A stretch of 64,000 nt of DNA from Bradyrhizobium sp. Tv2a-2 (GTDB taxonomy: Bacteria; Pseudomonadota; Alphaproteobacteria; Rhizobiales; Xanthobacteraceae), in contig NZ_AXAI01000009.1 in the NCBI RefSeq assembly GCF_000472425.1, positions 248,182 through 312,181 on the forward strand. The letters are read 5' to 3'. A program made the position numbers and the translations under genes. Below the pieces are notes generated by a model. It was not told the DNA's origin. It did no database searches and saw nothing but the letters and a program-made list of their open reading frames with translations. Below, piece after piece: positions 31,700 to 41,293 of the stretch; positions within the stretch are counted from its first letter, which is position 1; each line of letters begins with the position of its first letter.

Positions 31700-33979
31700 T
31701 CAGTTCTTGAGCGACGAGGCCGCGTCGCCGGTTGCCGCCGCCAGATTGTCGGGGAAGGGCAGCTCGCTCGACGACACCGGCTTGACGGGCCTGGCTGGCT
31801 CGCTCGCCGACGTCTTGTCCGTGGTCCTGGCCACCTCGTCGAGCATCTTTTCCACGTGTACCAGCACATCGGCGCCGCGCCTGGTCAGGACCGGCGGCGG
31901 TCCCGGCTTGATCTCCGGGGCTTTCTGCGCGCCATTGGCCGCCATGGTCTGTGGCTTCTCCGCCGCCGGCGGCTTCTGACCCATGCCGACGCCGGTCAGC
32001 TCCCTGATCTCGATGCCCTGATGAGCGACCGTCATGATGTTGTGCCAGGTCTGTGCCGGCAGCGAGCCGCCGGTCATGCGATTGGTCGGCGAGTAGTCGT
32101 CATTGCCGAACCAGACCGCGCAGGCGAAGTTGCCGGTGTAGCCGACGAACCAGGCGTCGCGGTAGTTATTGGTCGTGCCGGTCTTGCCCGCGGTTGGAAT
32201 GCCGTCGAGCCCCGCACGCCGCGCGGTGCCTTCGCTGACCACATGGCTCATCATCCCCGCCATGTCGGCGGCAATATTCGCCGGGATCGCCCGCCGCGGC
32301 TGCGGCCCGTCGCGATCCCAGCGCCACACCAGGTCGCCGGCGCCGGTGCGCACCTCGAGCACCGCATGCGGCGTTACCGCCATCCCCTTGTTCGGGAAGG
32401 TGACATAGGCGACCGCGTGCTCGAGCACGGTGACCTCGTCGGCGCCGATCGGCAGCGACGGCGTATCGGGCAGTGGCGCTGTGATGCCGAACTTGCGTGC
32501 CGTTGCGACGATCATGGCGCGGCCGAGCTTCGGTCCTCCCCCGGCCTTTTTGCCGAGCTCGATCGACAGTTTTACCGGCACGACATTGATCGAGTTGGTG
32601 ATCGCCTGCGTCAGCGTCACCGCGCCGGAGTAGGAGTGGCCGTAGTTCTGCGGACACCAATTGCCGATGCAGACCGGGCCATCGACAATGATCGACTTCG
32701 GCGTGAAGCCGTTCAGGAGCGCCGTCGTATAGACATACGGCTTGAACGAGGAGCCGGGCTGGCGATAGGCGTCGGTGGCGCGGTTGAACTGGCTCGCGCC
32801 ATAGTCGCGGCCGCCGACCATGGCGCGGACGCCGCCGTCCATGTCCGCAACCACGGTCGCAGCCTGCGTCGCATGATAATCGCGGCCGAACTGGCGCAGC
32901 TGGTTCTCGATCGCTTCGTCGGCGGCATGCTGCACGTTCATGTCGATCGCGGTGCGGACCACGAAGACGCGCTCGTTGTAGGATTTCGGGAAGGTGTCGA
33001 CGAGCTTGTGCATCTCGTCGAAGGCATAATCGAGATAATAGTTCGGCGAGTTCTCGTCGCGCCGGTCGACGGCCGTGGCCGGATTGCGCCTCGCGCCGAA
33101 CACCTGGCCCTCGGTCATGAAGCCGGCGTCGACCAGGTTGTCGAGCACGACGTTGGCGCGGGCGCGCGCCGCCGGCAGGTTGATGTGGGGGGCGAACTTG
33201 GTCGGCGCCTTGAACAGGCCGGCCAGCATCGCCGCCTCCGCAAGGTTGATGTCGCGCACCGACTTGTTGAAGTAGAAATGCGCCGCGCCGTCGACGCCGA
33301 AGGTGCCGCCGCCCATGTAGGCGCGGTCGAGATAGAGTTTCAGGATTTCGTTCTTGGTCAGGCGCGTCTCCAGCCAGATGGCCAGGAACGCCTCGTTGAT
33401 CTTGCGTTCGATGGTGCGCTCGTTCGACAGGAACAGGTTCTTGGCGAGCTGCTGGGTGATGGAGGAGCCGCCCTGGCGCACGCCGCCGGCCTGGGCGTTG
33501 GTGACCAGCGCGCGCACGAGGCCGGGGACGTCGATGCCGAAATGGTCGTAGAAACGGCGGTCTTCGGTCGCGAGCGTCGCCTTGATCAGATTGTCCGGAA
33601 AATCTTCCAGCGGGATCGAGTCGTTGTGCTTGATGCCGCGGCTGCCGATCGGATTGCCGTAGCGGTCGAGGAAGGTCACCGCGAGGTCGGACTTCTTCAG
33701 CCAGTCCTCGTCCGCCGTTTCGCGGAAGGCGGGGATGGCGAGCGCCAGCAAAACGATCAGCCCGCCAAGCCCGAGGGTGGCTGCTTCCGAGAACGGCTCG
33801 ATGAAGACCCAGCGCTTCCAGCCGCCCACATAGAAATTGTCCATGAAGGTCGAGAAGCGCTCATAGAGCTCGCGGGTGCCCCGGAACGAGGAGAACAGCG
33901 CCGAGTCGAACCGCGCGTCGAGGTCGAGACGCCAGTTGTTGAGCCGTTGCTTCCAGTTGTCCGGGAGGATCTTGCGCAC
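31700..33979 (-). CDS. class A penicillin-binding protein (PBP1A family)
   Basis: A 759-residue bifunctional peptidoglycan synthase. A cytosolic N-terminus of about 65 residues and one membrane segment (about 67-86) come before the GT51 glycosyltransferase (ATEDRRFYDHFGID with the catalytic Glu, GGSSITQQLAKNLFLS, and ERKINEAFLAIWLE). The transpeptidase domain has SxxK in PGSSFKPYVY, SIN in AITNSINVVP and KTG in TAGKTGTTNNYRDAW. The tail is Pro/Lys-rich. It polymerises lipid II and cross-links the stem peptides outside the inner membrane. The GTG or ATG near 33979 begins MRKILPDNW. The large open frame on the opposite strand is a high-GC shadow. Confidence 0.9.
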   Translation of the reverse strand: MRKILPDNWKQRLNNWRLDLDARFDSALFSSFRGTRELYERFSTFMDNFYVGGWKRWVFIEPFSEAATLGLGGLIVLLALAIPAFRETADEDWLKKSDLAVTFLDRYGNPIGSRGIKHNDSIPLEDFPDNLIKATLATEDRRFYDHFGIDVPGLVRALVTNAQAGGVRQGGSSITQQLAKNLFLSNERTIERKINEAFLAIWLETRLTKNEILKLYLDRAYMGGGTFGVDGAAHFYFNKSVRDINLAEAAMLAGLFKAPTKFAPHINLPAARARANVVLDNLVDAGFMTEGQVFGARRNPATAVDRRDENSPNYYLDYAFDEMHKLVDTFPKSYNERVFVVRTAIDMNVQHAADEAIENQLRQFGRDYHATQAATVVADMDGGVRAMVGGRDYGASQFNRATDAYRQPGSSFKPYVYTTALLNGFTPKSIIVDGPVCIGNWCPQNYGHSYSGAVTLTQAITNSINVVPVKLSIELGKKAGGGPKLGRAMIVATARKFGITAPLPDTPSLPIGADEVTVLEHAVAYVTFPNKGMAVTPHAVLEVRTGAGDLVWRWDRDGPQPRRAIPANIAADMAGMMSHVVSEGTARRAGLDGIPTAGKTGTTNNYRDAWFVGYTGNFACAVWFGNDDYSPTNRMTGGSLPAQTWHNIMTVAHQGIEIRELTGVGMGQKPPAAEKPQTMAANGAQKAPEIKPGPPPVLTRRGADVLVHVEKMLDEVARTTDKTSASEPARPVKPVSSSELPFPDNLAAATGDAASSLKN

Positions 33980-34296
33980 TGGGATTCTCTAAACTCTTGC
34001 CAGTTCGAAAGCGCTTCAAAGCGCGCCCGGTGGGCACCGTCGAATCGAAATTGTCTTGCGGTAGCGTTGCGGCAAACCCAAGGCATTAAATCCGAGCCGC
34101 TCCTTGCGTCCTGCAGGGATTCATCTCTATCTAGCTGAGCAGGCCACATAAACCAATGGCCCGGCTCGCGATTTTCATGGTTTAGGACTAATGCCGTGCA
34201 AGCCCCTGCGCGTGCGTGGATAAGTCCGGCCGGACGCTGGCCGGATGCGGCCGAAACGGCAAAAAAGCGAGTTGATCCTTCGGTTCAAGAGACAAG
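33980..34296. other. 317-bp divergent gap without a gene
   Basis: It separates the penicillin-binding protein from the divergent YcgN gene and carries both promoters. CCGGCC and GGCCGG at about 34228-34246 form a short GC-rich hairpin near the YcgN side. Nothing else is clear; the minus-strand frame at 34188-34448 is a shadow of YcgN. Confidence 0.4.
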
Positions 34297-34812
34297 ATGA
34301 CCACGCAGCCCAAGCGACCCTCCGACCAGGAGGGATTTTTCTGGAAAACCAAGGCCTTGGAGGAGATGTCTAGGGACGAATGGGAAAGCCTGTGCGACGG
34401 CTGCGCGCGCTGCTGCCTGGAAAAGCTCGAGGATGAGGATAGCGGCAAGATCTACTTCACCCATGTGTCCTGCAAGCTTCTGGATGCCGGCCTATGCGCC
34501 TGCAAGGATTACACAAACCGCTCCGATAAAGTTCCGGATTGCGTTCGCCTCACGCCCGAGAATGTCCGCAGCCTGAACTGGCTGCCGCCAAGCTGCGGCT
34601 ATCGCCTGGTCGCGGAAGGGCGTGACCTCTATTGGTGGCACCCGCTCATCTCCGGCGACCCCAACACGGTGCACGAGGCCGGCGTCTCGGTGCGGGGCCG
34701 GGTGGAAGGCACCGAGGACGAGATTCCTGATGAGGACCTCGAAGACCATATCGTGAGCTGGCCCGCGCTCCTGCCCAGGCGGGCGCGGCTGAAGAAGCGC
34801 CCCAAGGTCTGA
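34297..34812 (+). CDS. YcgN-family cysteine-cluster protein (UPF0260)
   Basis: A 171-residue cytosolic protein. The N-terminal cysteine cluster (SLCDGCARCCLEKLED, with more cysteines in FTHVSCKLLDAGLCACKDY and VPDCVRLTP) is the hallmark of the YcgN/UPF0260 branch of the CxxCxxCC (YkgJ) zinc- or iron-binding families. The C-terminal SCGYRLVAEGRDLYWWHPLI and DEDLEDHIVSWP are also conserved. Its biological role is unknown. It stands alone, divergent from the PBP1A gene and upstream of the efflux pump gene with 161 bases between. Confidence 0.9.
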   Translation: MTTQPKRPSDQEGFFWKTKALEEMSRDEWESLCDGCARCCLEKLEDEDSGKIYFTHVSCKLLDAGLCACKDYTNRSDKVPDCVRLTPENVRSLNWLPPSCGYRLVAEGRDLYWWHPLISGDPNTVHEAGVSVRGRVEGTEDEIPDEDLEDHIVSWPALLPRRARLKKRPKV

Positions 34813-34931
34813 GAAGCCGGCGCCCGATCACGCACTTGCGAACGGTTTGGGGCAGGGTGGGACCAGCCATGCGCCAGGAGTGCTGCCTGAGGAGCCGTTT
34901 AACCCCTAAATTCAGCGCGAGTTAGCGAATC

Positions 34932-34951
34932 TGCGCCGTTATTGCGGCGCA
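34932..34951. promoter_or_regulatory. inverted repeat in leader of efflux pump gene
   Basis: TGCGCCG and CGGCGCA form a perfect 7-bp inverted repeat with the spacer TTATTG, 22 bp upstream of the MFS start. It could be an operator of a TetR- or MarR-type repressor or an RNA hairpin; no regulator gene is adjacent. Confidence 0.45.
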
Positions 34952-34973
34952 CCGAATAAAAATATTCCGAAAC

Positions 34974-36548
34974 ATGAACCAGTCCATACGGCAGCGCCGT
35001 AATCCTGCCGCCTCCGCCGCTGTGCCCGCCGACATCGCGGCAGAACTATCGGAACTTCCGGCCGCGATTTCCGCTGCGCCGTCGATCGCGCCCGCCCGTC
35101 CGCCGCTGACACAGAGCGAGGTGCGGACCATCCTGCTGAGCCTGTTGCTCACGATGTTCCTGGCCGCGCTGGACCAAACCATCGTCGCGACGGCCTTGCC
35201 GACCATCAGCCGGCAGTTCCGCGACGTCTCAAATCTCTCCTGGGTCATCACCGCCTATCTGCTGGCCTCGACGGCGGTCGCGCCTGTGTTCGGCACCTTG
35301 AGCGACATCTATGGCCGGCGGGCCATGATCGTCGTGTCCCTGAGCCTGTTCATCGCCGGTTCCGTGCTTTGTGCGCTAGCGCCGACCATGCCGATCCTGA
35401 TCCTGGCCCGCGGCCTGCAGGGGCTCGGCGGCGGTGGCATCATGCCGGTCGTGCAGACCGTGATCTCCGACGTGGTCAGCGCGCGCGAGCGCGGCCAGTA
35501 CCAGGCCTATTTCAGCGCGGTGTGGATGATCGCGGGCATCAGCGGACCGGTGTTGGGCGGCATCTTTGCCGACCACCTGCACTGGTCGATGATCTTCTGG
35601 ATCAACCTGCCGCTGGCGCTCGCCGCGCTCGCGCTGCTGTTGCCGAAGATGGGCAAGATCCCGGTCTACCACCGCCGCCGCAAGGTCGACTGGCTCGGCG
35701 GCGTGCTGCTGATGGTCTCGGCCGTGCTGTTCATGCTGGTGCTGACCTGGGGCGGCAACCGCTTTCACTGGCTGTCCCCGACCATCCTGGGCTTGATCGG
35801 CGGCGCGCTGGCGCTGGCGCTCGCCTTCGTCTGGCATGCGGGCAGGGCGGATGAGCCGTTCCTGCCGCTGTCCATGATCGGCGGCTCGGTCGTGCCCTAC
35901 GGGCTGATGGCGAGCGGTTGCGCACTCGGCGCCATGATCGGGCTGACCGTGGTTCTGCCGCTCTATTACGAGGTGGTCTATCATCTGAGCGCCAGCGAGG
36001 CCGGGCTCGGCCTCATTCCGCTGGCGGCGATCTCGACCTGCGGGGCTGCGATTGCCGGCCGGACCATGGCGCGGGTCAGGCACTACAAGCGGGTCGCCAT
36101 CGCCGGTTCGATCATCGCCACTTTGGCGTCGGCAACGATGACCGTCGTGACGCCGACGCTGTGGATGCTGCTCGTGCTGCTGGCGACCTTCGGCGTCGGC
36201 CTCGGCACCGTGTTTCCGATCACCGTGGTCTCGCTGCAGAACGCAGTGCCGCGCGCACAGGTCGGCACCATGACCGGCGCGATGAACTTCTTCCGCGCGA
36301 TGATGTCGTCCTTCACGGTCGCGGCCTTCTCCGCCATCCTTCTGATGGCGCTCGGTTCAGATGTCTCGCTCGTCGGCGACAGCCATGGGCCGGTCGGCTC
36401 GATTGCCGCCGCCGACATGGTGGCGGCCTTCCGCTACGTCTTTGCCGCAGCGACCGTCATGCTCGCCTGCGCCGCCGTCTGCATGATCGCGATGGAAGAG
36501 CGGCCGCTGGCCGGTCCTGCGTCCGTGCCGCCGGAGATGGCGGAGTAG
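34974..36548 (+). CDS. DHA2-family MFS multidrug transporter
   Basis: A 524-residue transporter with about 14 membrane segments after a 55-residue cytosolic start. Motif A appears as FGTLSDIYGRRAM, motif C-like sequence as GISGPVLGGIFADHLHWSMI, and LDQTIVATALPTISR is the DHA2 (EmrB/QacA) signature in segment 1. It exports drugs or other amphipathic compounds by proton antiport across the inner membrane. No EmrA-type membrane-fusion gene lies beside it. An inverted repeat sits just before the gene and a strong hairpin after it. The substrate is unknown. Confidence 0.9.
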   Translation: MNQSIRQRRNPAASAAVPADIAAELSELPAAISAAPSIAPARPPLTQSEVRTILLSLLLTMFLAALDQTIVATALPTISRQFRDVSNLSWVITAYLLASTAVAPVFGTLSDIYGRRAMIVVSLSLFIAGSVLCALAPTMPILILARGLQGLGGGGIMPVVQTVISDVVSARERGQYQAYFSAVWMIAGISGPVLGGIFADHLHWSMIFWINLPLALAALALLLPKMGKIPVYHRRRKVDWLGGVLLMVSAVLFMLVLTWGGNRFHWLSPTILGLIGGALALALAFVWHAGRADEPFLPLSMIGGSVVPYGLMASGCALGAMIGLTVVLPLYYEVVYHLSASEAGLGLIPLAAISTCGAAIAGRTMARVRHYKRVAIAGSIIATLASATMTVVTPTLWMLLVLLATFGVGLGTVFPITVVSLQNAVPRAQVGTMTGAMNFFRAMMSSFTVAAFSAILLMALGSDVSLVGDSHGPVGSIAAADMVAAFRYVFAAATVMLACAAVCMIAMEERPLAGPASVPPEMAE

Positions 36549-36563
36549 GGGCCGCGAACCCGG

Positions 36564-36593
36564 TTCACCTCTCCTTGCCGGGAAAGAGGTGAA
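36564..36593. terminator. bidirectional hairpin between convergent genes
   Basis: TTCACCTCT and AGAGGTGAA form a perfect 9-bp stem with a 12-base loop between the stops of the efflux pump (plus) and the response regulator (minus). It has no long T-tract on either side. Confidence 0.55.
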
Positions 36594-36627
36594 GCGCGGC
36601 AACCACCGAAGCTAATCTCGCGATGCC

Positions 36628-37017
36628 TTAATGCGCCTGCGCAACGCGGGTGTCGATCTCCTCGCGCAGCACCGCGAAATCGATCGGCTTGGTCAGGAGC
36701 CCGGAGGCGCCCTTTTCCAGCGCCCTGCGCTTGGTGTCGGCATCACCGTAGGCCGTGATCATGATCACCGGCACGTCCGGGCGGATCTCTTTCACCTTCG
36801 GCAGCATCTCGAGCCCGGTCATTCCGGGCATGTTGATGTCGGAGAGGATCAGGATCAGCGAATTGTCGATGGTCGAACCGACGCGCGTCAGCGCATCCGC
36901 CGCCGAATTGGCAAAATCCATCACAAAACGCTGTGCGCGCAGATCGCGCCGGAATTGCTGGCGGAACAGCGCCTCGACATCGGGCTCATCATCCACCACG
37001 AGAACGAGAATACCCAC
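36628..37017 (-). CDS. single-domain response regulator (receiver only)
   Basis: A 129-residue CheY-like receiver without an output domain. The acidic pocket is VVDDEPD, the phosphorylated Asp is in ILILSDINMPGMTG, and the conserved Thr/Ser and Lys are in MITAYGD and LLTKPID. It starts with GTG, two bases after the stop of the kinase gene, so the two are translated together. It probably receives phosphate from that kinase and either acts on a protein target or relays it on. The middle EPDVEALFRQQFRRDLRAQR is typical of receivers paired with GAF kinases. Confidence 0.85.
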   Translation of the reverse strand: MGILVLVVDDEPDVEALFRQQFRRDLRAQRFVMDFANSAADALTRVGSTIDNSLILILSDINMPGMTGLEMLPKVKEIRPDVPVIMITAYGDADTKRRALEKGASGLLTKPIDFAVLREEIDTRVAQAH

Positions 37018-37019
37018 CT

Positions 37020-39074
37020 CTAACCTCTGGTCTTGTTTGAAAGATCGCTTGTTCGCGGCAATGAAATGATGAACTCGGTAAATTCGCCCGGGTGGGTTGC
37101 GACATCGATCGTGCCACCATGTTGTTTCACCACGATGTCGTGGGTCATGGATAGCCCAAGCCCGGTGCCTTCGCCAGCCGGCTTGGTGGTGAAGAAGGGA
37201 TTGAATATCTTGTCCTTCACCTCGAGCGGAATCCCGGTTCCGTTGTCGCGAATCCGGATCTCGACATGGCCCGGCCGGCCGCAAGTGGTGGCCTTGACGA
37301 CCGGTTCGAAGCCGGTTTCGCCATTTTCCGCCTTGCGCATGGCCGCCGCATAGAAGCCGTTGGAAATCAGGTTCAGAAGAACGCGCGTGATTTCCTGGGG
37401 GAACGCCTCGATTGTGCCGGCATTGGGGTCGAGCTCGCGCTCGAGTGTCACATTGAATTGCGGCTTCTCGGCGCGCGCTCCGTGATAGGCGAGGTTGAGG
37501 CTCTCCTCGACCAGTGCATTGATGTCAGTCGGACGATGCTCGCCCGATCCCTCGCGGGAGTGCAGCAGCATGTTCTTGACGATGGAATCGGCGCGCCTGC
37601 CGTGCTGGACCACCTTCTGCAGGTTGTCCTTGAGCATGCCGGTCAACTCGCTGACCTCGTCGCGGATTTTCGCATCGAGTTCGACCGGTCCGAGCGCCCG
37701 GTCCAGCTCGTCGGTCAGCTCAGCCGACAGCGCCGCAAAATTGTTGACGAAGTTGAGCGGGTTCTTGATCTCATGCGCGATGCCGGCGGTGAGCTGGCCG
37801 AGCGAGGCGAGCTTTTCGGTCTGGATCAGCCGGTCCTGCGCGGCGCGCAACTCGTCGAGAGATTTTGCCAGCTCTTGCGTGCGCGATTGCACTTCATTGA
37901 ACAGGCGGGCATTCTCGATGGCAATGACAGCCTGGTCGGCAAATGTCTGCACCAGTTCGACCTGCCGTTCGGTGAAGCCACCCGGCTCGCTGCGCCCCAG
38001 TGCAAACACCCCCTCGATGCGTCCCTCGCGCAACAGGGGAACGCCGAGGAGCGCGCGATTGCCGCTGATCTTCGTGACGCCCGGAAAGTGATATTCGGCA
38101 TCCTCCAGCACATCGGGGATTTGCTCTACCGTGCCCGAAAGAGCGACGCGCGGGCAGATCGACTCGCGGCCGGGTTTGCGCGGGTGTTTCTTGAGAAATT
38201 CAAGATAGTCCGGGCCACCTCCCGCCACCGCCTCGGCGCGATAAAGATCGCCGTCACGCAGGAAAATGATCCCTTGCTGGGCTTCGCACAGGTTCACGGC
38301 CGATTGCGTCAGAGTCTCGAGGACGGTCTGCAAATCGAACGCCGAGCGGCTGATGACCTTGAGGACGTCGGCGGTCACCGTCTGTTGCTGCAGCGATTCC
38401 GAGAGATCATCGGTGCGTGCCCGCAATTCCTGCAGCAGGCGGGCATTCTCGATGGCGATCACGGCCTGCGCCGCAAACACCTGCAGCGTCGCGATCTGCT
38501 TGTCGTCGAACGGGCGCACCTCCTGCCGGGCAGCGACGATGCGTCCGAAGGCGGTGCCATTCTTCAACAGCGGCACCCACGCCATGGTGCGAATGCCGCC
38601 CAGCTCGACCGAGGCGCGCGTGGCGCTGAACGAGGGCTCGTCGGCGCGATCCTTCAACATCTCGGCGACGTCGGCCCGCTGCATCGGACGATCGGTCAAC
38701 AGGCCGCTCCGGATGCCTTCGGCGAAGGGATAGCCGCGCCGCAGAAATTCGTCGAAAGCGGGCGTCATGCCGCGGGTCGCGACGGCGGTCACCCGATTAT
38801 CCCGATAGAGTTGCAGGCTTCCGCATGGCGCGCCACAGAGCTGGTGCGCCTTCTCCAGGATGCATTCGAACACCGGCGCAAGATTGCCGCCGGAATTGTT
38901 GATGGCGGCGAGGATTTCGGCGGTCGCCGTCTGCTGCGCCAGCGCTTCCCTGGTCTCGTTGAACAGCCGCGCGTTCTCGATCGCCTGCGTCTGCGCCTGC
39001 TGCTCAAGCGCCGCGATCCGGCGCTTGAGGTCGGTCACCACGTCCTTGGAAAGCGCGGTCATCCCGAAATCCAT
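37020..39074 (-). CDS. soluble GAF-domain sensor histidine kinase
   Basis: A 684-residue cytosolic kinase with no membrane segment. A short coiled coil (residues 10-50) precedes two GAF domains (about 55-215 and 235-405; each ends in QAVIAIENARL), then a linker coil (QSRTQELAKSLDELRAAQDR) and a HisKA-like region with the phospho-acceptor in LTAGIAHEIKNPLNFVNNF. An HATPase domain follows, with NLISNGFYAA, RDNGTGIP and GEGTGLGLSM. GAF domains bind small molecules or haem; there is no clear sign which. It forms a two-gene unit with the receiver protein and converges on the efflux gene. Confidence 0.85.
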   Translation of the reverse strand: MDFGMTALSKDVVTDLKRRIAALEQQAQTQAIENARLFNETREALAQQTATAEILAAINNSGGNLAPVFECILEKAHQLCGAPCGSLQLYRDNRVTAVATRGMTPAFDEFLRRGYPFAEGIRSGLLTDRPMQRADVAEMLKDRADEPSFSATRASVELGGIRTMAWVPLLKNGTAFGRIVAARQEVRPFDDKQIATLQVFAAQAVIAIENARLLQELRARTDDLSESLQQQTVTADVLKVISRSAFDLQTVLETLTQSAVNLCEAQQGIIFLRDGDLYRAEAVAGGGPDYLEFLKKHPRKPGRESICPRVALSGTVEQIPDVLEDAEYHFPGVTKISGNRALLGVPLLREGRIEGVFALGRSEPGGFTERQVELVQTFADQAVIAIENARLFNEVQSRTQELAKSLDELRAAQDRLIQTEKLASLGQLTAGIAHEIKNPLNFVNNFAALSAELTDELDRALGPVELDAKIRDEVSELTGMLKDNLQKVVQHGRRADSIVKNMLLHSREGSGEHRPTDINALVEESLNLAYHGARAEKPQFNVTLERELDPNAGTIEAFPQEITRVLLNLISNGFYAAAMRKAENGETGFEPVVKATTCGRPGHVEIRIRDNGTGIPLEVKDKIFNPFFTTKPAGEGTGLGLSMTHDIVVKQHGGTIDVATHPGEFTEFIISLPRTSDLSNKTRG

Positions 39075-39443
39075 GTCGCCCGGCGCCTCAGGGGCAACCG
39101 GGCCAAATCCGTGAAACGGCTCAATAGAACCGGATTATTTCATCCCCGGTCCCACTGGGCTAGGCCTGTCGAGTTGATTTGGCTGTCATTTCGAGCGAGG
39201 TCTGCTTAGACGGTTCGCTTCAGGGTTTACGCTGCCAGGGCAGTCTGCTGGCCGAGACGGAGCCCTAATTTTCCACTGGTGGCGCTCGGCTCCACAGCGT
39301 GTTTACTGCAGGGACGTCGGCTGTCGGGAGCACACCGGGCCGTCGGTCGCCTGTATTTTACTGCGATGCACGGCAGATCCGTCATGTGAACGAAGTGTGA
39401 ATTACTCTAAGCTGTCTCGTATGACGTCAAAGAGGACGAGGTC
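39075..39443. other. 369-bp divergent gap without a gene
   Basis: It lies between the GAF kinase and the second TrpX-like binding protein. I see no supported gene, tRNA, repeat or clear operator in it. Confidence 0.4.
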
Positions 39444-40412
39444 ATGAAGCGGCGCGAATTTATCGCGGCCCTCAGCGGCATGGCGATTGCCCGACCCTCG
39501 GGGTTGGGCGCGCAGCAAACACGGCCGCTACCGCGGATCGGCTGGCTGTCGATCGCGAACAGCCGAATTGAGGATGCGTTTCGCCAAGGGCTGCGCGACT
39601 TCGGTTATGTCGAGGGACAGAACCTGCTCGTCGAATATCGGTCCGCGGGCAAAACGGCTGGCCAGTTGGATGGATTTGCCGCCGAATTGGTCGCCCTCAA
39701 AGTCGATGCCATTGCAGCCAACAGCTCACGGACAACACGCGCGGCCTTCGACCAAACCAAGACGATTCCGATCGTCACGCTGAGTACCAATCCGGTTGGG
39801 CTTGGATTTGTTGCCAGTCTCGCCAAGCCCGGCGGCAATGTCACCGGCGTCAGCCTGCTCGGTCCGGAGGTCAGCGGCAAGCGACTCCAACTCCTAAAAC
39901 AAGCGGTTCCGGGCATCACCAGAGTTGCAGTGATCTGGAACCCGGACGATCCGGCTGCGCATTTCTCGGTTGAAGAATCGCAGACCGCTGCCGCGGCGTT
40001 AGGTCTCAAGCTTCAAGTTCTCGAGGGGCGCGATGCCGATGCCATCGATGGTGCGCTGCAGGCTGCAATGAACGCGCAGGCAGAGGCCGTCGTTCTCCTG
40101 CCCACGCCGCTTTTCGATGGGCTTGCCGAGCGGATTGCCGGTCTCGCAATGCGGAGGCGGTTGCCGACGCTCTTCTTTGACAGGGAAGCCGTAAAAACCG
40201 GCATTCTGATATCGTATGGTGCCGACCTATATGCAGCCAGTCGACGCCAAGCCTATTTTATCGATCGCATCCTCAAGGGGACAAAGCCGGCCGATCTACC
40301 GGTCGAGCAGCCGGCCAAGTTCGAGCTGGCGATCAATCAGAAGACTGCTAAGGCGCTCGGACTGAACGTGCCGGAAAGTTTGCTGGCAAGCGCCGACGAG
40401 GTGATCGAATAA
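39444..40412 (+). CDS. TrpX-like ABC transporter substrate-binding protein
   Basis: A 322-residue exported protein of the ABC_sub_bind family, paralogous to 559-1539. The signal peptide begins MKRREFIAALSGMAIARPSG with an RRxF-type pattern that could be a Tat signal. Family landmarks are GWLSIANSRIEDAFRQGLRD, KPGGNVTGVSLLGPE and the final NVPESLLASADEVIE. A strong GAGG site stands before the ATG. Like its paralogue it lacks adjacent permease and ATPase genes, so it may share a transporter encoded elsewhere. The ligand is unknown. Confidence 0.85.
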   Translation: MKRREFIAALSGMAIARPSGLGAQQTRPLPRIGWLSIANSRIEDAFRQGLRDFGYVEGQNLLVEYRSAGKTAGQLDGFAAELVALKVDAIAANSSRTTRAAFDQTKTIPIVTLSTNPVGLGFVASLAKPGGNVTGVSLLGPEVSGKRLQLLKQAVPGITRVAVIWNPDDPAAHFSVEESQTAAAALGLKLQVLEGRDADAIDGALQAAMNAQAEAVVLLPTPLFDGLAERIAGLAMRRRLPTLFFDREAVKTGILISYGADLYAASRRQAYFIDRILKGTKPADLPVEQPAKFELAINQKTAKALGLNVPESLLASADEVIE

Positions 40413-40579
40413 CATCCAGCTGTCTGTTCATGGGCCTGTCAGCGAAGTGGCGACTGCTATTCCGTCGCTCTCGGCAGAGAAGCAGTCATCCCGCGAACGG
40501 TCCGAAATCGACGCTCGTGACGCCATAGCGGACCACGAACACGGATCGTTCGACTTCGATCTGTCGTGCTCAGAGGGCC

Positions 40580-41077
40580 TCAGATTTCGCAGTCGGCTGA
40601 ATTCAAAGCCTTACGCAAGCCACCGAACGCCTTGAGCCGACAAGGCTCGGTATCGCTCGCGGCTTTTGAACGCTGTGAAATGGCAGTTCGCTTGATAACG
40701 GTCGCCTTTGGCTTCGACTTGGGACGTGCAGCGGTCGTGACCTTCTTCGATTTGGGATTGTGCCGATGACGGGCGATCGGCCTCGGAGGCCGCGAAGGAC
40801 CAATACTGATGTCTTCAGAACCGATACTGACGTCTTCCGGCCGAGCAGTGCCTTCGTCGATCGAAACAGCCTGTTCTGGCGTCTCGCTGCTCACGGCTGC
40901 AACTTCAAGGCGATCACCCTTCGCCAGCGCCTCATGTGAATCGGAAATGTCTGCGTTTGGCTCGGCAGGCGGCTGGACGATGGCTACTGCACTGCGCGGT
41001 GGAGTTCTGAGCTCCATTGCTGACAGTACTCCTACACCGAACAGGATGAGGAAGCCCAACAACACCATTTTCAGCAT
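40580..41077 (-). CDS. hypothetical protein with N-terminal membrane anchor
   Basis: A 165-residue protein: one N-terminal hydrophobic segment (MLKMVLLGFLILFGVGVLSA), an acidic Pro-rich middle with two similar short blocks (EDVSIGSEDISIGPS), a strongly basic stretch (about 95-130, RHRHNPKSKKVTTAARPKSK) and a Cys-containing end (EPCRLKAFGGLRKALNSADC). The two end cysteines could pair if the domain is periplasmic. GAGG precedes the ATG. It is not assigned to a family. The gene is alone and its stop is 168 bases from the convergent binding-protein gene. Confidence 0.55.
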   Translation of the reverse strand: MLKMVLLGFLILFGVGVLSAMELRTPPRSAVAIVQPPAEPNADISDSHEALAKGDRLEVAAVSSETPEQAVSIDEGTARPEDVSIGSEDISIGPSRPPRPIARHRHNPKSKKVTTAARPKSKPKATVIKRTAISQRSKAASDTEPCRLKAFGGLRKALNSADCEI

Positions 41078-41293
41078 GATGCGCCTCTATCCCGAGTTAG
41101 TGCAGGTGAAGATTCTTCGCTCCAATGAGGCAATTTGTCGGCGGCTGCCGACCCACGTAAGGATCATTTGCCGACAAGGTTAACGTCGGCGATGCTCCCA
41201 ACGCGCGACGGCTAGGCCCACGCGAGAAATTTCGTCGAGTTCAGCGCCGTACAAACGGACAACTCTTTCATTAGCTTTAGTTCATCCGCTCCC

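Noticed and set aside
31265..34138. Very long plus-strand open frame of 957 codons opposite the penicillin-binding protein
   Set aside because: It is antisense to a gene with all PBP1A motifs. Its protein is His/Arg/Gly-rich with no known domain; high GC leaves this frame free of stops.
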